From: Saccharum officinarum
Lineage: Eukaryota > Streptophyta > Magnoliopsida > Poales > Poaceae
Direction: 5' to 3'
Assembly (NCBI GenBank): GCA_020631735.1
Contig: CM036201.1
Coordinates: forward strand, 80,452,502-80,516,501
Length of the DNA stretch: 64,000 nucleotides
Part shown: positions 34,843-47,800 of the stretch, in pieces
Position numbering within the stretch: the stretch's first letter is position 1
Layout: each line of letters starts with the position of its first letter
Notes under the pieces: generated by a model
Seen by the model: only the letters and a program-made list of their open reading frames with translations
The model's database searches: none
What the model was told of the DNA's origin: nothing
Translations under genes and position numbers: made by a program

Positions 34843-37229
34843 ATGGTTCGCTACAAGAATGCTGGTGGTGCACCTAGTGACAGGGACGAGAGTCCTCCCA
34901 GGAGGATAGAGGTCACTCGTGGCAAGCGAGTAAAGATAGCTGCCAAGAAGAGAAAGAGAACACTTACAGAAGCATAGGTGGCTCAGGCAGTTACAGATGC
35001 AGCAGAGGCAGTAGAGAGAGGTGGCAGGAGTAGTAGTATACGTATTGGCGAGAGTCACTTTCACCTTGAAGGTCGACAGCTCGGTCCTAGGCTACCAAAG
35101 AGACAGCGGATGCACCTGTAGAGCAGCCTACCAAGGACCCAGAGGAGACTAAGGAGCAGACAGTTCACTCTCCACAGCGTCGTCGCTCAGGACGTACGCG
35201 AGCTCAGGTGACTCCCAGGCCAGAGGGTCAGCGTCGTGGAGGTCGTCCACCTCCTAGGGCTCGAGGTCACCCCCCAGTTGAGCACTTTGACCTCAGGGGA
35301 GCTACAGCTAGACAGGTCCAAGCCCTCAGGTTCGTTGAGGTCACTCGGTGGTTCCCACCTCAGCGGGATCCCCAGGCTTCAGAGGGTTTCTACAGAGCCT
35401 ATGTCGACAGCGGGATTGCTTTCAGACCTCAGAGAGTCTATCGACTGGAGGAATTAGTTGAGGTGGTTGGTGAGCAGCTTCGTCCGCATCTGTCCTTTCT
35501 ACCTGGATTATCAGATCTTCTTGGACGGACTGGAGCATACTGCGGGACCTAGGTCAGAGAGTTCTATTCTTCACTTTGGATTGACCCAGCACATGAGTTC
35601 ATTCACTTTGCATTCAGAGGCCGTGACCGCAGACTATACAGCACCCGGGTACGGGAGATCCTCAGACTCCCAGCTTCAGAGACGAAGATACACCAGTTGT
35701 GTTTTGGACAGACTGCACCTCCGAGACGCCCTCATGGCGGGACAGTGCCCCCTACCGACATGATCAGACCCTGCTTCCGTGAGCCTTTTGGCGAGGGGTC
35801 TTGACGTACACCTGCCAGCCTGACACCGCTAGCCAGAGTACTTGATGCTATTGTGAGGCAGACACTACTTCCGAGGCTTGGATACAGAGAGGGATTGACT
35901 CGCATGTAGCTATGGGTAGTACATCACCTCATCTCACAGACACCGTTCGACCTTTGGGATCTGATGCTATGTGAGATGGAGGACACCTTGGCAGAGGGAT
36001 TCAAGGGTCACAGGCAGCTTCCGTATGCTCATTGGATATGTTTTATCATCAGATCTGCGTGTGAACTGCCTGCAGAGATTAGAGCAGAGATATCTGATAC
36101 CACTACAGCTTTTCCAGAGTATGATATTCGCTAGCTATGGGCATCAGTTACCAGAGAGCAGGCACCTAGCCTAGGACAGCGTCAGAGGCCAGAGGTACTA
36201 GAGACAGCTGCTGAGCAGGATGAGACCGTTCAGGGTCTTGCTGAGGCCGAGTTAGCAGATCTTGATGCTCAGCCAGCTGATCCAGTCGAGGATGTTGCTA
36301 CTGACAGCACAGATGAGGATTACCAGCCCATCCCCCGGTACCGCTCTCCTCGGCCTCACGACCATGAGGCCGATGGTTCAGGCTCAGCCTCCCGCTCAGA
36401 TCCAGCCATGGTGGCTATTCTTGAGAGGCTGACCCAAGCCCAGGAGAGACAGGAGATTCAGATGCAGAGACAGGCTCAGGACACAGCTGCCGCATTTGCT
36501 CAGATTCAGGCTCGTCAGGACGAGTTCCAGAGGCAGCAGCTAGAGTTCCAGAGACAACAGTTTGATATGCAGAGGCAGCAGGCAGCCACCCAGCAGCAGT
36601 ACCTAGAGCTCCTGTGACACCTTGTCACTGTTGGGGTACCTCCACCACAGTGTATCCTGACTCCAGCACTATAGTCTAGTGGACCTCAGAGTCAGGGACA
36701 ACCGAGTTTTCAGTACACCTCTCCCTAGCAGCAGGTGCCTCAGACATTTCAGTCCCTGAGTTACACTGATATTCAGATGGGGTTCACTCCACCAGCTCAG
36801 CTGAGACCTCACCTCCTCTCAGGCACTCCATTCCCTGACTTCAGTGCCACCTACAGTGAGCTGACTGGACAACCGACTCCCTCGTACACCATAGTTGTGA
36901 CCTCTTCAGGGACGTCAGCTTCAGAGACTATCAGTCTCCCAGTGACAAGAGCTGCAACTACAGAGACTGTGCCATCCTCAGTTGCTTCAACAGATCCTCC
37001 TACTCTTGGTGTCTTTCAGGCTCAGGCAACAGTGACTGCTCCTATTATTGCTACTACACCTTCAGTTACTGCACCTGCTCTACAGACCCAGACCGCTTCA
37101 CTGCCACGTCTATCTACAGAGGGTCAGCCTGACAGTTCAGAGTCTGAGGAGGACACCTCACAGTTTGTGATCACTCCACGCTCCTCTGCACCCGACATGA
37201 CAATGTCTGTTCCCCCGTCGGATCCTTAG
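34843..37229 (+). pseudogene. Sirevirus envelope-like / third ORF (decayed)
   Basis: The ATG at 34843 opens MVRYKNAGGAPSDRDESP and a lysine/arginine-rich, nuclear-signal-like patch (KRVKIAAKKRKR). Stops follow near 34976 and 35118. Further pieces are FDLRGATARQVQALRFVEV (35283 on), a glutamine-rich coiled coil with repeated RQQ(L/F)(E/D) units (36408-36617), and a serine/threonine/proline-rich C-terminus to 37229. Several breaks are C to T type (CAG to TAG, CGA to TGA). Sireviruses carry an extra ORF here, sometimes called env-like; I see no clear transmembrane helix, so an envelope role is not supported. Confidence 0.7.
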
Positions 37230-37630
37230 ATTAGTTTTTGGCGTTTGATGCCAAAGGGGGAGAGAGCGTAGATTTAGGGGGAGTGTTTGTCAGAGGGTTT
37301 CGTTTTCTTGTGTGCTACATTCATGCATCATGTTTATTTTCTCGCCCTGCATTGTGTGACTATGAGTTTGTGAGTTTATATCATATCATGTCACTTATTT
37401 GTGTTTAGCTCATAAGGTTGTGCTTCCGTGCCTTACTCTGATTTCATATGAGCTATACTTTTTGTGTACTAACTCTTCATGTTTTATCTTATGAGTACAC
37501 TCAGTTGGCTTGGAACACATAAGCAAATTCTAACCCCTTGTGCTTACAATTTTTTGCTTATGTGAACCAAGCATGATCGAAAACCTCAACTCTAATATCT
37601 TCTGAATCTAAGTGTTGTCATCAATCACCA

Positions 37631-37643
37631 AAAAGGGGGAGAT
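37631..37643 (+). promoter_or_regulatory. polypurine tract of Sirevirus C
   Basis: AAAAGGGGGAGAT lies directly before the 3' LTR start TGAAAGC. A similar AAAGGGGGAGAG lies upstream at about 37251, consistent with the multiple tracts reported for Sireviruses. Confidence 0.82.
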
Positions 37644-39241
37644 TGAAAGCATCTAGGCCCCGGTGTTTGTTTCGGCAATTGATGACAACGCATTATTACC
37701 ATGACTAACATGTGTTTTACAGAAACAGTGGTAAGTTAGGTCATGGAGTTGATAACTGCTTTGGGCACTATGGTATTCATGTCCCTTGATGGAAATCATT
37801 TCGGTTTTCAAAGGATCAACGATAAGATTAAGGACGGTTAGTTCCGGATGTCAAGGTGTTGAGTTACATCCAGAATAGTCGTTAGGATCTTTGTTTCTTC
37901 CTTTGACCGTACTATAAAGGGGGGCATGAGCGAGTAGCTTGACCTAGGTGAGTCTTTTGTTTAGGTGTGGTGCACACTTGTCAAACTTAGCACTAGGTAG
38001 CTCTAGAAAAGCTCAAAGTTCAGTTGGAAGCAACTTAGTTCAAGTTGCATCGCGTTTCGAAGTCGTTTGAGCAGTTTACCTGTGACCGGACGTGGTCTTT
38101 GTCTTGACCGGACGCGTCCGGTCAGTACTAACAAGTCACTGCGTCGTTAACTAATTGACCGGACATGGTCCCTGCAAGGACTGGATGCGGTGATCAGTCT
38201 GACACATGTTCCAGAGGGTAAACAGTGTAATCGGACGCGACTGTGAAGTGATCGGACGCGTCCGGTCATGTTCCAGTAAGGTCCCAAGCTGACCTGACGC
38301 GTCCGGTCATCTATGATCGGACACGGTCGAGCATCAGGTCAAAGTCCAGTAAGGCTCTTGCATGATCGGACGTGTTCGGTCATCTCTGACCGGCGCGTCC
38401 GGTCACTCAGCGCTGACTTTCGGTTTCCGACCGTTACACTCGACCGCCGCGTCCGGTCATGTCGACCAGCACGTCCGGTCAGTATGAGTTTTGCTGATTT
38501 GGCAGGTAACGGTTGGATTTGGCTGAGGGTGTATAAATACATCCCCTCCACCTCTTTTAGAGGTCTCTTGCTCATTTGTTCAGCTGAGAAACACCTTTGT
38601 AGTGCAAGGGAGTGCAAGAGCTCTAGTGAGGATAGTGATTTGAGAATCAAAGTTTGAGATTCCTCACTAGTGACAAGAGTATAGCAAGTGTGCATCCATC
38701 TTCTCATTATGCTTGTTGTGGTCAAGTGAGAGTTCTAGCTTGTTACTCTTGGTGATCGCCATCACCTAGACAGTTTGGTGGTGATTGGGAGTTTGGTGAA
38801 CATCCAACGACCTTGTGGGTGACCCAACTCATGTTGTGAGCGGTTTTGGGTGATTCATCGCGACGGAGTGTTGAAGAATCAACCCGTAGAGAGCACTTGA
38901 TCCTTGCGCGGATCAAGGGGGAGCTACACCCTTGCGCGGATGCTCCAACGAGGACTAGTGGGGAGTGGCGACTCTCTGATACCTTGGCAAAACATCGCCT
39001 TGTTCCTAACTCTTACTTTCAAGCATTTACTTTCGTGCATTACTTTCATTGCTTGTTTACTTTCCTAGAATTGCCATGCTAGTCTAGGATTGGAACTTAG
39101 GGTGCAAAACTTTTACCGGTAGAATCACAAGAAACACTAGTAGGCACTAGGAGTGAAGTTTGGCTTGTAGGATTTAATTCTTGCAATTAATTTTTAGAAA
39201 AGCCCAATTCACCTCCGATCTTGGGCATCTTGATCCTTTCA
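37644..39241 (+). repeat. 3' LTR of Sirevirus C (1598 bp)
   Basis: TGAAAGC to CTTTCA, matching the split 5' LTR. It has its own palindrome array (about 38085-38485) and TATAAATA at 38532-38539. It retains the unbroken GGGGAGTGGCGACTCT site that D occupies in the 5' LTR. TSD GTGGA follows at 39242-39246. Confidence 0.95.
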
Positions 39242-42114
39242 GTGGAGGAGTTCTCCGATGTGTTTCCTGAGGAATTGCCAGGTATGCCACCAGACCATGA
39301 CATTGAATTTATTATTGAATTATTACTGGAACTGCACCCATAGCTAAGCGTCCATATAGAATAGGAGTAGATAAATTAGAAGAACTTAAGAAACAAATTA
39401 AGGAATTGCAGGATAAGGGTTTCATTCGTCCTAGTTCTTCACCTTGGGGAGCACCAGTGATTTTTGTGGATAAGAAAGATGGCACTCAGAGGATGTGTGT
39501 GGATTATCGGTCGCTCAATGAGGTTACCATCAAGAATAAGTACCCGTTGCCTAGAATTGATGACTTGTTTGATCAATTGAGGGGTGCTTGTGTATTCTCC
39601 AAGATTGATCTTCGTTCTAGATATCACCAGTTGAAGATTCGTGCTAGTGATATACCAAAGACAGCTTTTACCACATGGTATGGGTTATATGAGTATACAG
39701 TGATGTCTTTTGGTCTGACTAATGCCCCTGCATACTTTATGTATTTGATGAATAAGGTGTTCATGGAATATCTGGACAAGTTTGTAGTGGTATTCATTGA
39801 TGATATCCTAGTATTCTCCAAGACTGAGGAGGAACATGTCGAACATTTGAGGTTGGTCTTGCAAAAGCTCAGAGAACACCAGCTATATGCCAAGCAGAGT
39901 AAATGTGAGTTTTGGTTGAAGGAAGTTTCCTTTCTTGGTCATGTTGTTTCAAATGGAGGAATTTCAGTAGATCCTAGCAAAGTGAAAGATGTATTGGACT
40001 GGAAGCCACCAACCAATGTAAGTGAGATCCGTAGTTTCTTGGGATTAGCAGGCTATTACAGGAGATTTATAGAGGGATTTTCTAAGATTGCGAAGCCAAT
40101 GACTGTACTATTAGAGAAGAATGTCAAGTTTGTGTGGTCTAAGAAGTGTCAGGCTAATTTTGAGGAATTAAAGAAAAGATTGACCACTGCACCAGTATTA
40201 TTTTTGCCAGATCTGAGTAAACATTTCTGTATCTACTGTGATGCATCTCGTTTGGGTTTAGGATGTGTTCTTATGCAAGAAGGTAGAGTTGTGGCATATG
40301 CATCGAGACAATTGAGAAAGCATGAATTAAACTACCCTACTCATGACTTGGAATTAGCTGTAGTGGTTCATGCACTAAAGATATGGAGACACTATTTGAT
40401 TGGACATAAGAGTGATATATACACTAATCACAAGAGTCTGAAGTATATCTTCACTCAATCAGATCTAAACTTGAGACAGCGTAGATGGTTGGAGTTGATA
40501 AAGGATTATGATCTAGAGGTGCATTATCACCTAGGAAAGGCTAACGTCGTTGCTGATGCTCTTAGTAGGAAAAGCTACGCTAATGAAGTGCAAGTAATGC
40601 CTATGCCAAGAGAGTTGTGTGCTAAATGTGAGCATCTGAACTTAGGGTTTACCACCAATGTAGTAGAATTGGTACTAGAACCTACTCTGGAGCAAGAGAT
40701 ACGCAAGAGTCAGATGAAAGATGCAAAATTGAGAGAGATAGCGGAGAATATAGTGAAGGGCAAATCACCAGGATTCCATAAGGATGATAAGGGTACGCTA
40801 TGGTTTGGAAAGAGGCTGTGTGTGCCAGAGGATAAGACTATCAGAGAGGCAATTTTGAGTGAAGCTCATGAGTCAGCTTATTCCATACATCCTGAGAGTA
40901 CTAAGATATATTTGGATTTGAGAGAGAAATATTGGTGGTATGGCTTGAAAAGAGATGTTGCTGAATATATTGCTTTGTGTGACACGTGTCAAAGGGTGAA
41001 AGCTGAACACCAGAGACCTGCAGGATTGCTACAACCTATGCAGATACCCAAATGGAAATGGGAAGAAATTGGCATGGATTTTATAGTTGGATTGCCACGT
41101 ACTCAGAGAGGGTATGATTCAATTTGGGTAATAGTAGATCGTCTAACAAAGGTTGCTCATTTTCTGCCAGTTAGGACTACGTATAGCAGTGCAAGGTTGG
41201 CAGAACTGTATATGGAAAGAATCATGAGTCTACATAGAGTTCCTAAGAAAATTATGTCTGATCGGGGTACCCAGTTTACATCTCATTATTGGCAAAAGAT
41301 ACATGAAGCACTAGGAACCAAGCTGGACTTTAGTACAACCTACCATCCACACACAGATGGACAGATGGAGAGAATTAATCAGATATTGGAAGATATGTTG
41401 AGAGCTTGTGCTTTACAATATGGTACTAGTTGGGATAAGAGTTTGCCTTATGTAGAGTTCTCTTATAACAATAGTTATCAGAAGAGTCTTCAGATGGCAC
41501 CGTTTGAGGCTCTGTATGGACGAAAGTGTAGAACCCCATTATTCTAGAATCAGATAGGGGAAAGTCAAGTGTTTGGGCCTGATGTACTCAAGGATGCTGA
41601 AAAGAAAGTAAGAATGATTAGAGATAATCTAAAAATAGCCCAGTCCAGACAGAAGAGTTATGCTGATACTCAGAGGAGAGAGTTGACTTTTGAAGTAGGG
41701 GATTATGTCTACTTGAAAGTATCGCCAATGAGAAGTGTGAAAAGGTTCAACATGAAGGGGAAATTGGCACCAAGGTATATTGGACCTTTCAAGATCATAG
41801 AAAGATGTGGTGAGGTGGCGTATCAGTTGGAATTACCTGAGAGTTTGGCAGGTGTACATGATGTGTTTCACGTGTCTCAACTTAAGAAATGTTTGCGAGT
41901 ACCAGAGGAGCAGATTCCGTTAGAGGAGCTCACTGTTAAAGAGGACCTCACATATGAAGAGTTTCCAGTTAAAATTTTAGAGACTGCTGAAAGAGTCACG
42001 AGGAGTCAAACTATCAAGATGTGCAAGGTTAAGTGGAATCGGTACACTGAGGATGAGGCCACCTAGAAAAGAGAAGAGGATATGAGAAAAACCTACCCGC
42101 AACTGTTCGAGTAA
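39242..42114 (+). pseudogene. Gypsy element A pol (RT-RNase H-integrase-chromodomain)
   Basis: It continues A's polyprotein after Sirevirus C. The start (EEFSDVFPEELPG) has a base loss near 39325. A long open frame at 39406-41547 holds RT ([21 protein letters not shown]), RNase H ([27 protein letters not shown]) and integrase HHCC (HPESTK to CDTCQRVK) with MDFIVG, IMSDRG and [11 protein letters not shown] replaces tryptophan codons at 41545 and 42064. The end has a chromodomain-like segment (KVKWNRYTEDEAT) and a stop at 42112. The RNase H TDHKSL motif reads TNHKSL, so a catalytic aspartate is lost. The element is therefore dead at several points. Confidence 0.93.
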
Positions 42115-42147
42115 GCACCAGTCGAATCTCAGGACGAGATTCATCTT

Positions 42148-42156
42148 AAGGGGGGT
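42148..42156 (+). promoter_or_regulatory. polypurine tract of element A
   Basis: AAGGGGGGT follows CAGGACGAGATTCATCTT. Element B has the similar GACGAGATTTTTAT before its own tract, showing that the two families are related here. Confidence 0.8.
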
Positions 42157-42161
42157 AGAAT

Positions 42162-44875
42162 TGTAACACCCTAAAATTTTAGGAAAATTAAAAACAAGTA
42201 AATATGATTTTTTATGCAATTTTGTGGGCATACAAATTTAGAATAATAATATTTTTTATTAACTTAAAATCAAATATAAGGGTAGAAACATGTTTGTGCA
42301 CTCATGCTGTTGCATTTGAATTTTTGTATTGAGTGGTTTGATTCAAATTCAAAAGAGGATTCAAAATCATTTGAAAATGCTTTGAAATATTTGAAAAGGA
42401 AAAGAAAAGGAATTCTTTTCTCTTCTCGGTTTTCAACCTAGCTCGCCCGCAGCCCACCATCGTCGTGGCCCGCTTGCTCCCGTGCGCGCGCGGCCGTCTC
42501 CCGCATTCCGCCTTGGGTCGAGCCTAGTTGACGGCCCAGTTCGCGCGCAGCGCTTTCCTTCTCTCACGGCGTCGCTGACACCATGGCTCCACCCGTCAGG
42601 GCCGCCTTCCTCCTCAAGACGCCGAGCCGATTTCCTTCCATCGCTCCACCGACCGAATCCCTCCCCCCAATCCTTTCTTTCCTTACATGGAACATCCCCG
42701 GGCTATATATTCCGAGCTCACGCACCCCTTCGCTCCATCTTACCCCAAAGCGAAGAACCGACGTCGTCCCGAGGAGGCCTCGCTCGAGCCACAGTCGGAT
42801 CCGTCCGCCATTCCCAGCACCGCACCGTCTCCGGGCCGACTCCGTCTTCGTCTCCTACCTTGGTGAGCTCGCCTTGTTCTCTACTCCATCCCGGTGCTTT
42901 TCTTTCGTGAGGTAACGCTTTGAATCGAGCTATCACGTTCTCCGGTGATGGCGCCGCCGCGGGACTCGCCGTCGTGACTGTTTTTCGGCCGGAGCACCGC
43001 CGTCAGCCGATCCAATCCGATCCGATCCATTCAATTCGTATCCAACGGCTGAGATTAGATGGTACCGGTTCGGCCGGAGGTTTTGCTAAAGAGACCCTGT
43101 GTTTTTCTATTATAGAACCCGCAGTCCAACGCGTATTCCCGAATTGCGTTTTATTCTTTTGAAAGCGTAGTTTGATCTCAGTCAATTCAAAAATACGTTT
43201 TCACTGATTTACAGTTTTGCCACTGATTTTGTTTTAGTCATAATTTCTCCGTTTTAACTCCGATTTGACCCGTTCAAATTGCGTTAGGTTCGTATTTGTG
43301 AGCTCTACATGTTAGTAGTACTGTACAGTAGGTTTGTGACATTTTATTTTTGAGTTTGAATTAAAGTAATTATTTTTCTATAGGAAATCTTTGGAAATTC
43401 GTAACTTCGTCGTTTTAGGTCTGTTTTTCGTGATCTTCACGTCTGTGTGATCCTAGCGAGTTATAGATTCGTTTTAAAAACTCTCTATCTTATTTTATTA
43501 CTATTGGTGTACTGTTCTAATTATAGTCTTGTTTGTTTATGCATGATTGTTCTGGATGAATGTTGTTGCTATTGTTGATCGAGTATAGACGGTGAGCAAT
43601 TCGTTGGGGATCAGGAGTTTTTCTACGAGCAAGATCATCAGGACCAGTTTGAGCAAGGCAAGTATAGCATGGGATTATCCTTGTTGTCCTATTCACATTA
43701 AGCAAATAATATCATTATGCATATATTCCTTGTTAAGGATGACTTAGTGTTGATCTTATTCCTTGCTACCTATTATATTGTATGGAGTAGTATTGTTAGT
43801 GCTTAACATGAACTATGATCATGTAATTTGACTAATGGAATATGCAATAAACATTAAAAGATGACTTTTTTATTACTGTTTAAAGGGGACTAGAGCATGG
43901 GGTTATTTTGGTGCTCTCGTTACTCTCCTTAAGGACTTATCTGTAAGCGAACATCCGAGACTTACAGTACAACTGTGAGGGCTATATGGTCTGGCTTGAG
44001 TCATATAGAAGGACCTTTTCTAGCTTGTTAGTGGTATTCCTTTTTAGCGTAAGAATGGCTTGACGAATCGGATATAGTACGGCCTCTGTCCTCATGTGTA
44101 TAGGCTGCGTGTTATTGTGCCATTTGGAAGGGGGGCTCTACATCTGTTTGCCAAGTGAAATCTAATGGCCCAAACTTGTTAGACGAACCTTCGAAAGACT
44201 TCATAGTGTTCCCCTGCCTGCTCACCTTGGAAGTGTTTTGGGAGTAATTAACCCGGGCATATGGGCGACACGACTCACAGTGAAAATGTACAACCTCTGC
44301 AGAGTGTAAAACTATTATAACAGCCGTGCTCACGGTCATGAGTGGCCTTGGACCCTTATGGAATAGTTGATTATTAATAATGAATATGTTTTTGCTATTC
44401 ATTAATCATTTCACATGGATCATATGTTTATTGTTTACATTGAGACATTTTGATATTATTGATATATTAAAATAATGCCAATTAAAAGCTACATGCTGAT
44501 AAACCTATGTTATGCCTTTGAGCCTCATGAACCCCATGTTACATTTGTTGAGTACGAGATGTACTTACGCTTGTTTATTTTTCTTACTTGGATAAAAATC
44601 CCGGATGGGTAATAGATGGTGCAAGTAGTGACTACTACTACTTTCCTGAAGATTACTAGACTTGCAGTCAACCAGTCAATGTGCCTGTGATTGGAGCTAC
44701 CATGAGAGTTTTATATTTTACTTCCGCTACATTCGTGTAAAGACTATGTATTAATAATCGTGATGTAATAACATTTGTGATGATACATCCTTTATAATTT
44801 GTTAACTTATGTGTGATTGATCTCTGGGCACACATAAGAGTATGCACTCCATTTGGTCATTAAATGGGTGTGACA
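42162..44875 (+). repeat. 3' LTR of element A (2714 bp)
   Basis: It starts TGTAACACCC after the tract and ends GGGTGTGACA, where the reading of copia E resumes. A GC-rich, pyrimidine-rich leader-like segment (42440-42910) follows TATATATT at 42704. The partner 5' LTR is not in the window. The likely flanking duplication is TCAAT (44876-44880), whose partner cannot be seen. Confidence 0.85.
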
Positions 44876-47800
44876 TCAATGAGTGTCCGGTTCTTTCTAT
44901 CTACTACACCATTTTGTTGAGGGGTGTATGGAGTTGAAAACTCATGCTTGATGCCCTCTTCATCAAGAAATTCTTCAACTTGGGTGTTCTTGAATTCGGT
45001 CCTATTGTCACTTCTTACTTTCTTGATAGAAAGACCGAACTCCTTTTGTGCCCTTCTAATGAAGATCTTCACCTTCTCTTGTACCTAACACTTATCATAA
45101 AGAAAGAATACCCACATGAAGCGAAAATAATCATCAACAATTACTAATCCATATTTGTTACCCCCGATGCTAAGGTAGGCAACTGGTCCAAAGAGATCCA
45201 TATGAATCAACTCTAAAGGATGAGTGGTGGTCATGATGCTCTTTGGTGGGTGAGGTACGTCTACTTGTTTTCTGGCTTGGCAAGCCCTACATATCATGTC
45301 TTTCTCAAAATAAACATTGGTTAGTCTAAGGATGTGCTTATCTTTTAGAAGTTTTGCCAAGTTCCTCATGCCAACATAGGCTAATCGGTGGTGCCATAGC
45401 CAACTCATGCTAGATTTTGCCACTAAACAAGTCTCGAGCTTAGCTTTACTTTTGTTGAAATCAACTAGGTAAAGCTTATTCTTTAATCGACCCATAAAGA
45501 TAATAGAAGAATCCTCCCTTCTAAAGACTTCCACACCCTTATCCGTAAAGAGACAATTGTAGCCCATCTCACATAATTGAGAAACAGATAACAAATTGTA
45601 ACTCAACGAATCAATATGTAAGACATTAGTAATTGAGTGCTCAAGGGTTATACCAACTTTACTAAGACCAATCACTTTCCCTTTAGAGTTATCACCAATT
45701 ATGATATTCTCATTTGAATTTGTTGTTGGGGAGTATGATGAGAACATACTCTTCTCTCTGGTCATATGATTTGTACAGCCACTATCAAGCATCCAACATG
45801 ACCCATCGGAGGAGTATGCCTGCAAAAACAAGTTTAGTTCCTTGATTTAGGTCCCCAAATGTTCTTAGGGTCTTGCATATTAATCACAAGAATCTTAGGA
45901 ACCCAAATGGAAGTGTTAAGATAAACATTTCTATCATTGCTAACATATTTGGCAATCACTTCTCCTTTGTTGTTGTTCTTCAACACAAAGCAGGAACTCA
46001 AACTTTATCGAGGTGAATGGGCCTTCGGTTGATAAGAATAATTATTTGGGGTGGCTCAAATTGAATTATTTGGTTTTTGGGGCTCTTGCTTTGGCCGGTA
46101 CACCTGCTTCTTAGGCTTGTCATGAGTAGAGACATAAGAGGTAGCCTTCCCTTTTCTATGGGGGGTGGCACTGCCGCCCTTCACAGCAGCACTGCCGCCC
46201 TTAGGTGGCTGTGCTATTCGGGGCTGCTTTTATGTCGCCATCTGTGCAGGCTGATCTATACCTACCCTGCCCTTGCTCATGAACTGGACACACTCATATC
46301 CATTTATTACCTTTCTTCCATTGGTTTTGCCTCCTTTTGTGTGCCCAAACCCATCGTTAATGTGAGAATGTATTCTATTCTTGTATTGTGGCTTCTTTGG
46401 TTGATCCTCTTTGCCACTTACTTGTTTCTTGTTGTTCATGCACCCTTTACCTATCACATCATTTAGCCTTGCAATGTCCTTTCTCATTGCCTCCATATTA
46501 GCAAGGTTAATGGAATAGACATTCAAATCAAGATTATAGCATTTTCCACAACTTTAGCTAGTGGAGGGAGTAGAGGTGTTCTTTGCATTAGAGGGTTGTG
46601 GGGTGCTCTCCCATAGAAGACTATATTGCATCTCAAAATCTTTGTACTTTTCATCTAAGACACTATATTTTTCATTGAGAGCAACATTTGCCTTCTTAGT
46701 GAGAGCATGGTCCTCTTGCTCTTTGGTCAAAGCCTTGTGCAAGGAGGCCACCTCACTTCTCTCTAACACAAGAGCTTCCTTGTTAGCAACATACATCTTC
46801 ACAAGTTCAAGAAGATCATCATATTTTGCTTTTATCTCGGTTTGGATACTCTCTAAATCCTCCATTAGCTTAGAGATAAAGAGTTTGGTCTTAGGATCCA
46901 AATTTTTAGTTATATTATCAATCTCTTTATCACTTGATTCATCATCACTAGAGCTATCATTAAGATCACTACTAGAGATGTCATTAGGAGGAGGAGAAGA
47001 TTTGGCTTTTGATTGTACCTTCTCACCCTTTGCCATGAGACAAATGTGAGGGGAGATGTCATCATCATTACTTTCTCATAAAGAGAGCAACATGTTGTTG
47101 AAGAGCCTTAGTTAGAGGATGTCTTTTGGATAGCCACGGTTGCCATGTTCTCATCCTCATTACTTGAGCTCTCTTTAGTTGAGTCTCATTCATGCCCAAT
47201 ATGTGCTTCTCCCACTTGTTTGTGACTCTTCTTGTGCTCATACTTGCTCTCTTTCTGTCCTTCTTGATATTGTTGTCTTTCTTCTTATAAGGACACTTGG
47301 CAATGAGATGCTCGGTGCTGCCACAATTGAAGCACAACCTCTTCTTCTTGTTAGAAAACTTTCTCCTCACTACCTTGTACCCTTGCTTCTTCAAGCCTTT
47401 GTTGTACTTTCTCATAAAGAGAGCAACATCATCAATCTTTGTATATTCGATGCCATCACTTTCATCTTCACTAGAGAATGAAGTTGTCTCAACTCATTCT
47501 TGCACTTGCTTTCTTTTGGCTTGCTTGTTGATGCTTTCTTGTTGCCATTTGTCTTGTTGGAGGTGCTTTGCTTGCTTGACTTGTTTGCCTTGAGAGATAT
47601 ATCCTTGATTTTCATGCCGTCAAGCTTGGCTTGCAACTCACCAAGCTTACTCCTCTCATTTGCTTCTTCTCTTTGTATGTCAAATGTCAACAATCTTCCA
47701 AGCACATTATTTGGAGTGAAGTGCTTAAACTTCTTCTTGTCTCTAATCAAGGTGACTACGGTCTCATTTCTTGGTGAATATGCTTCCAACATGACTTTCA

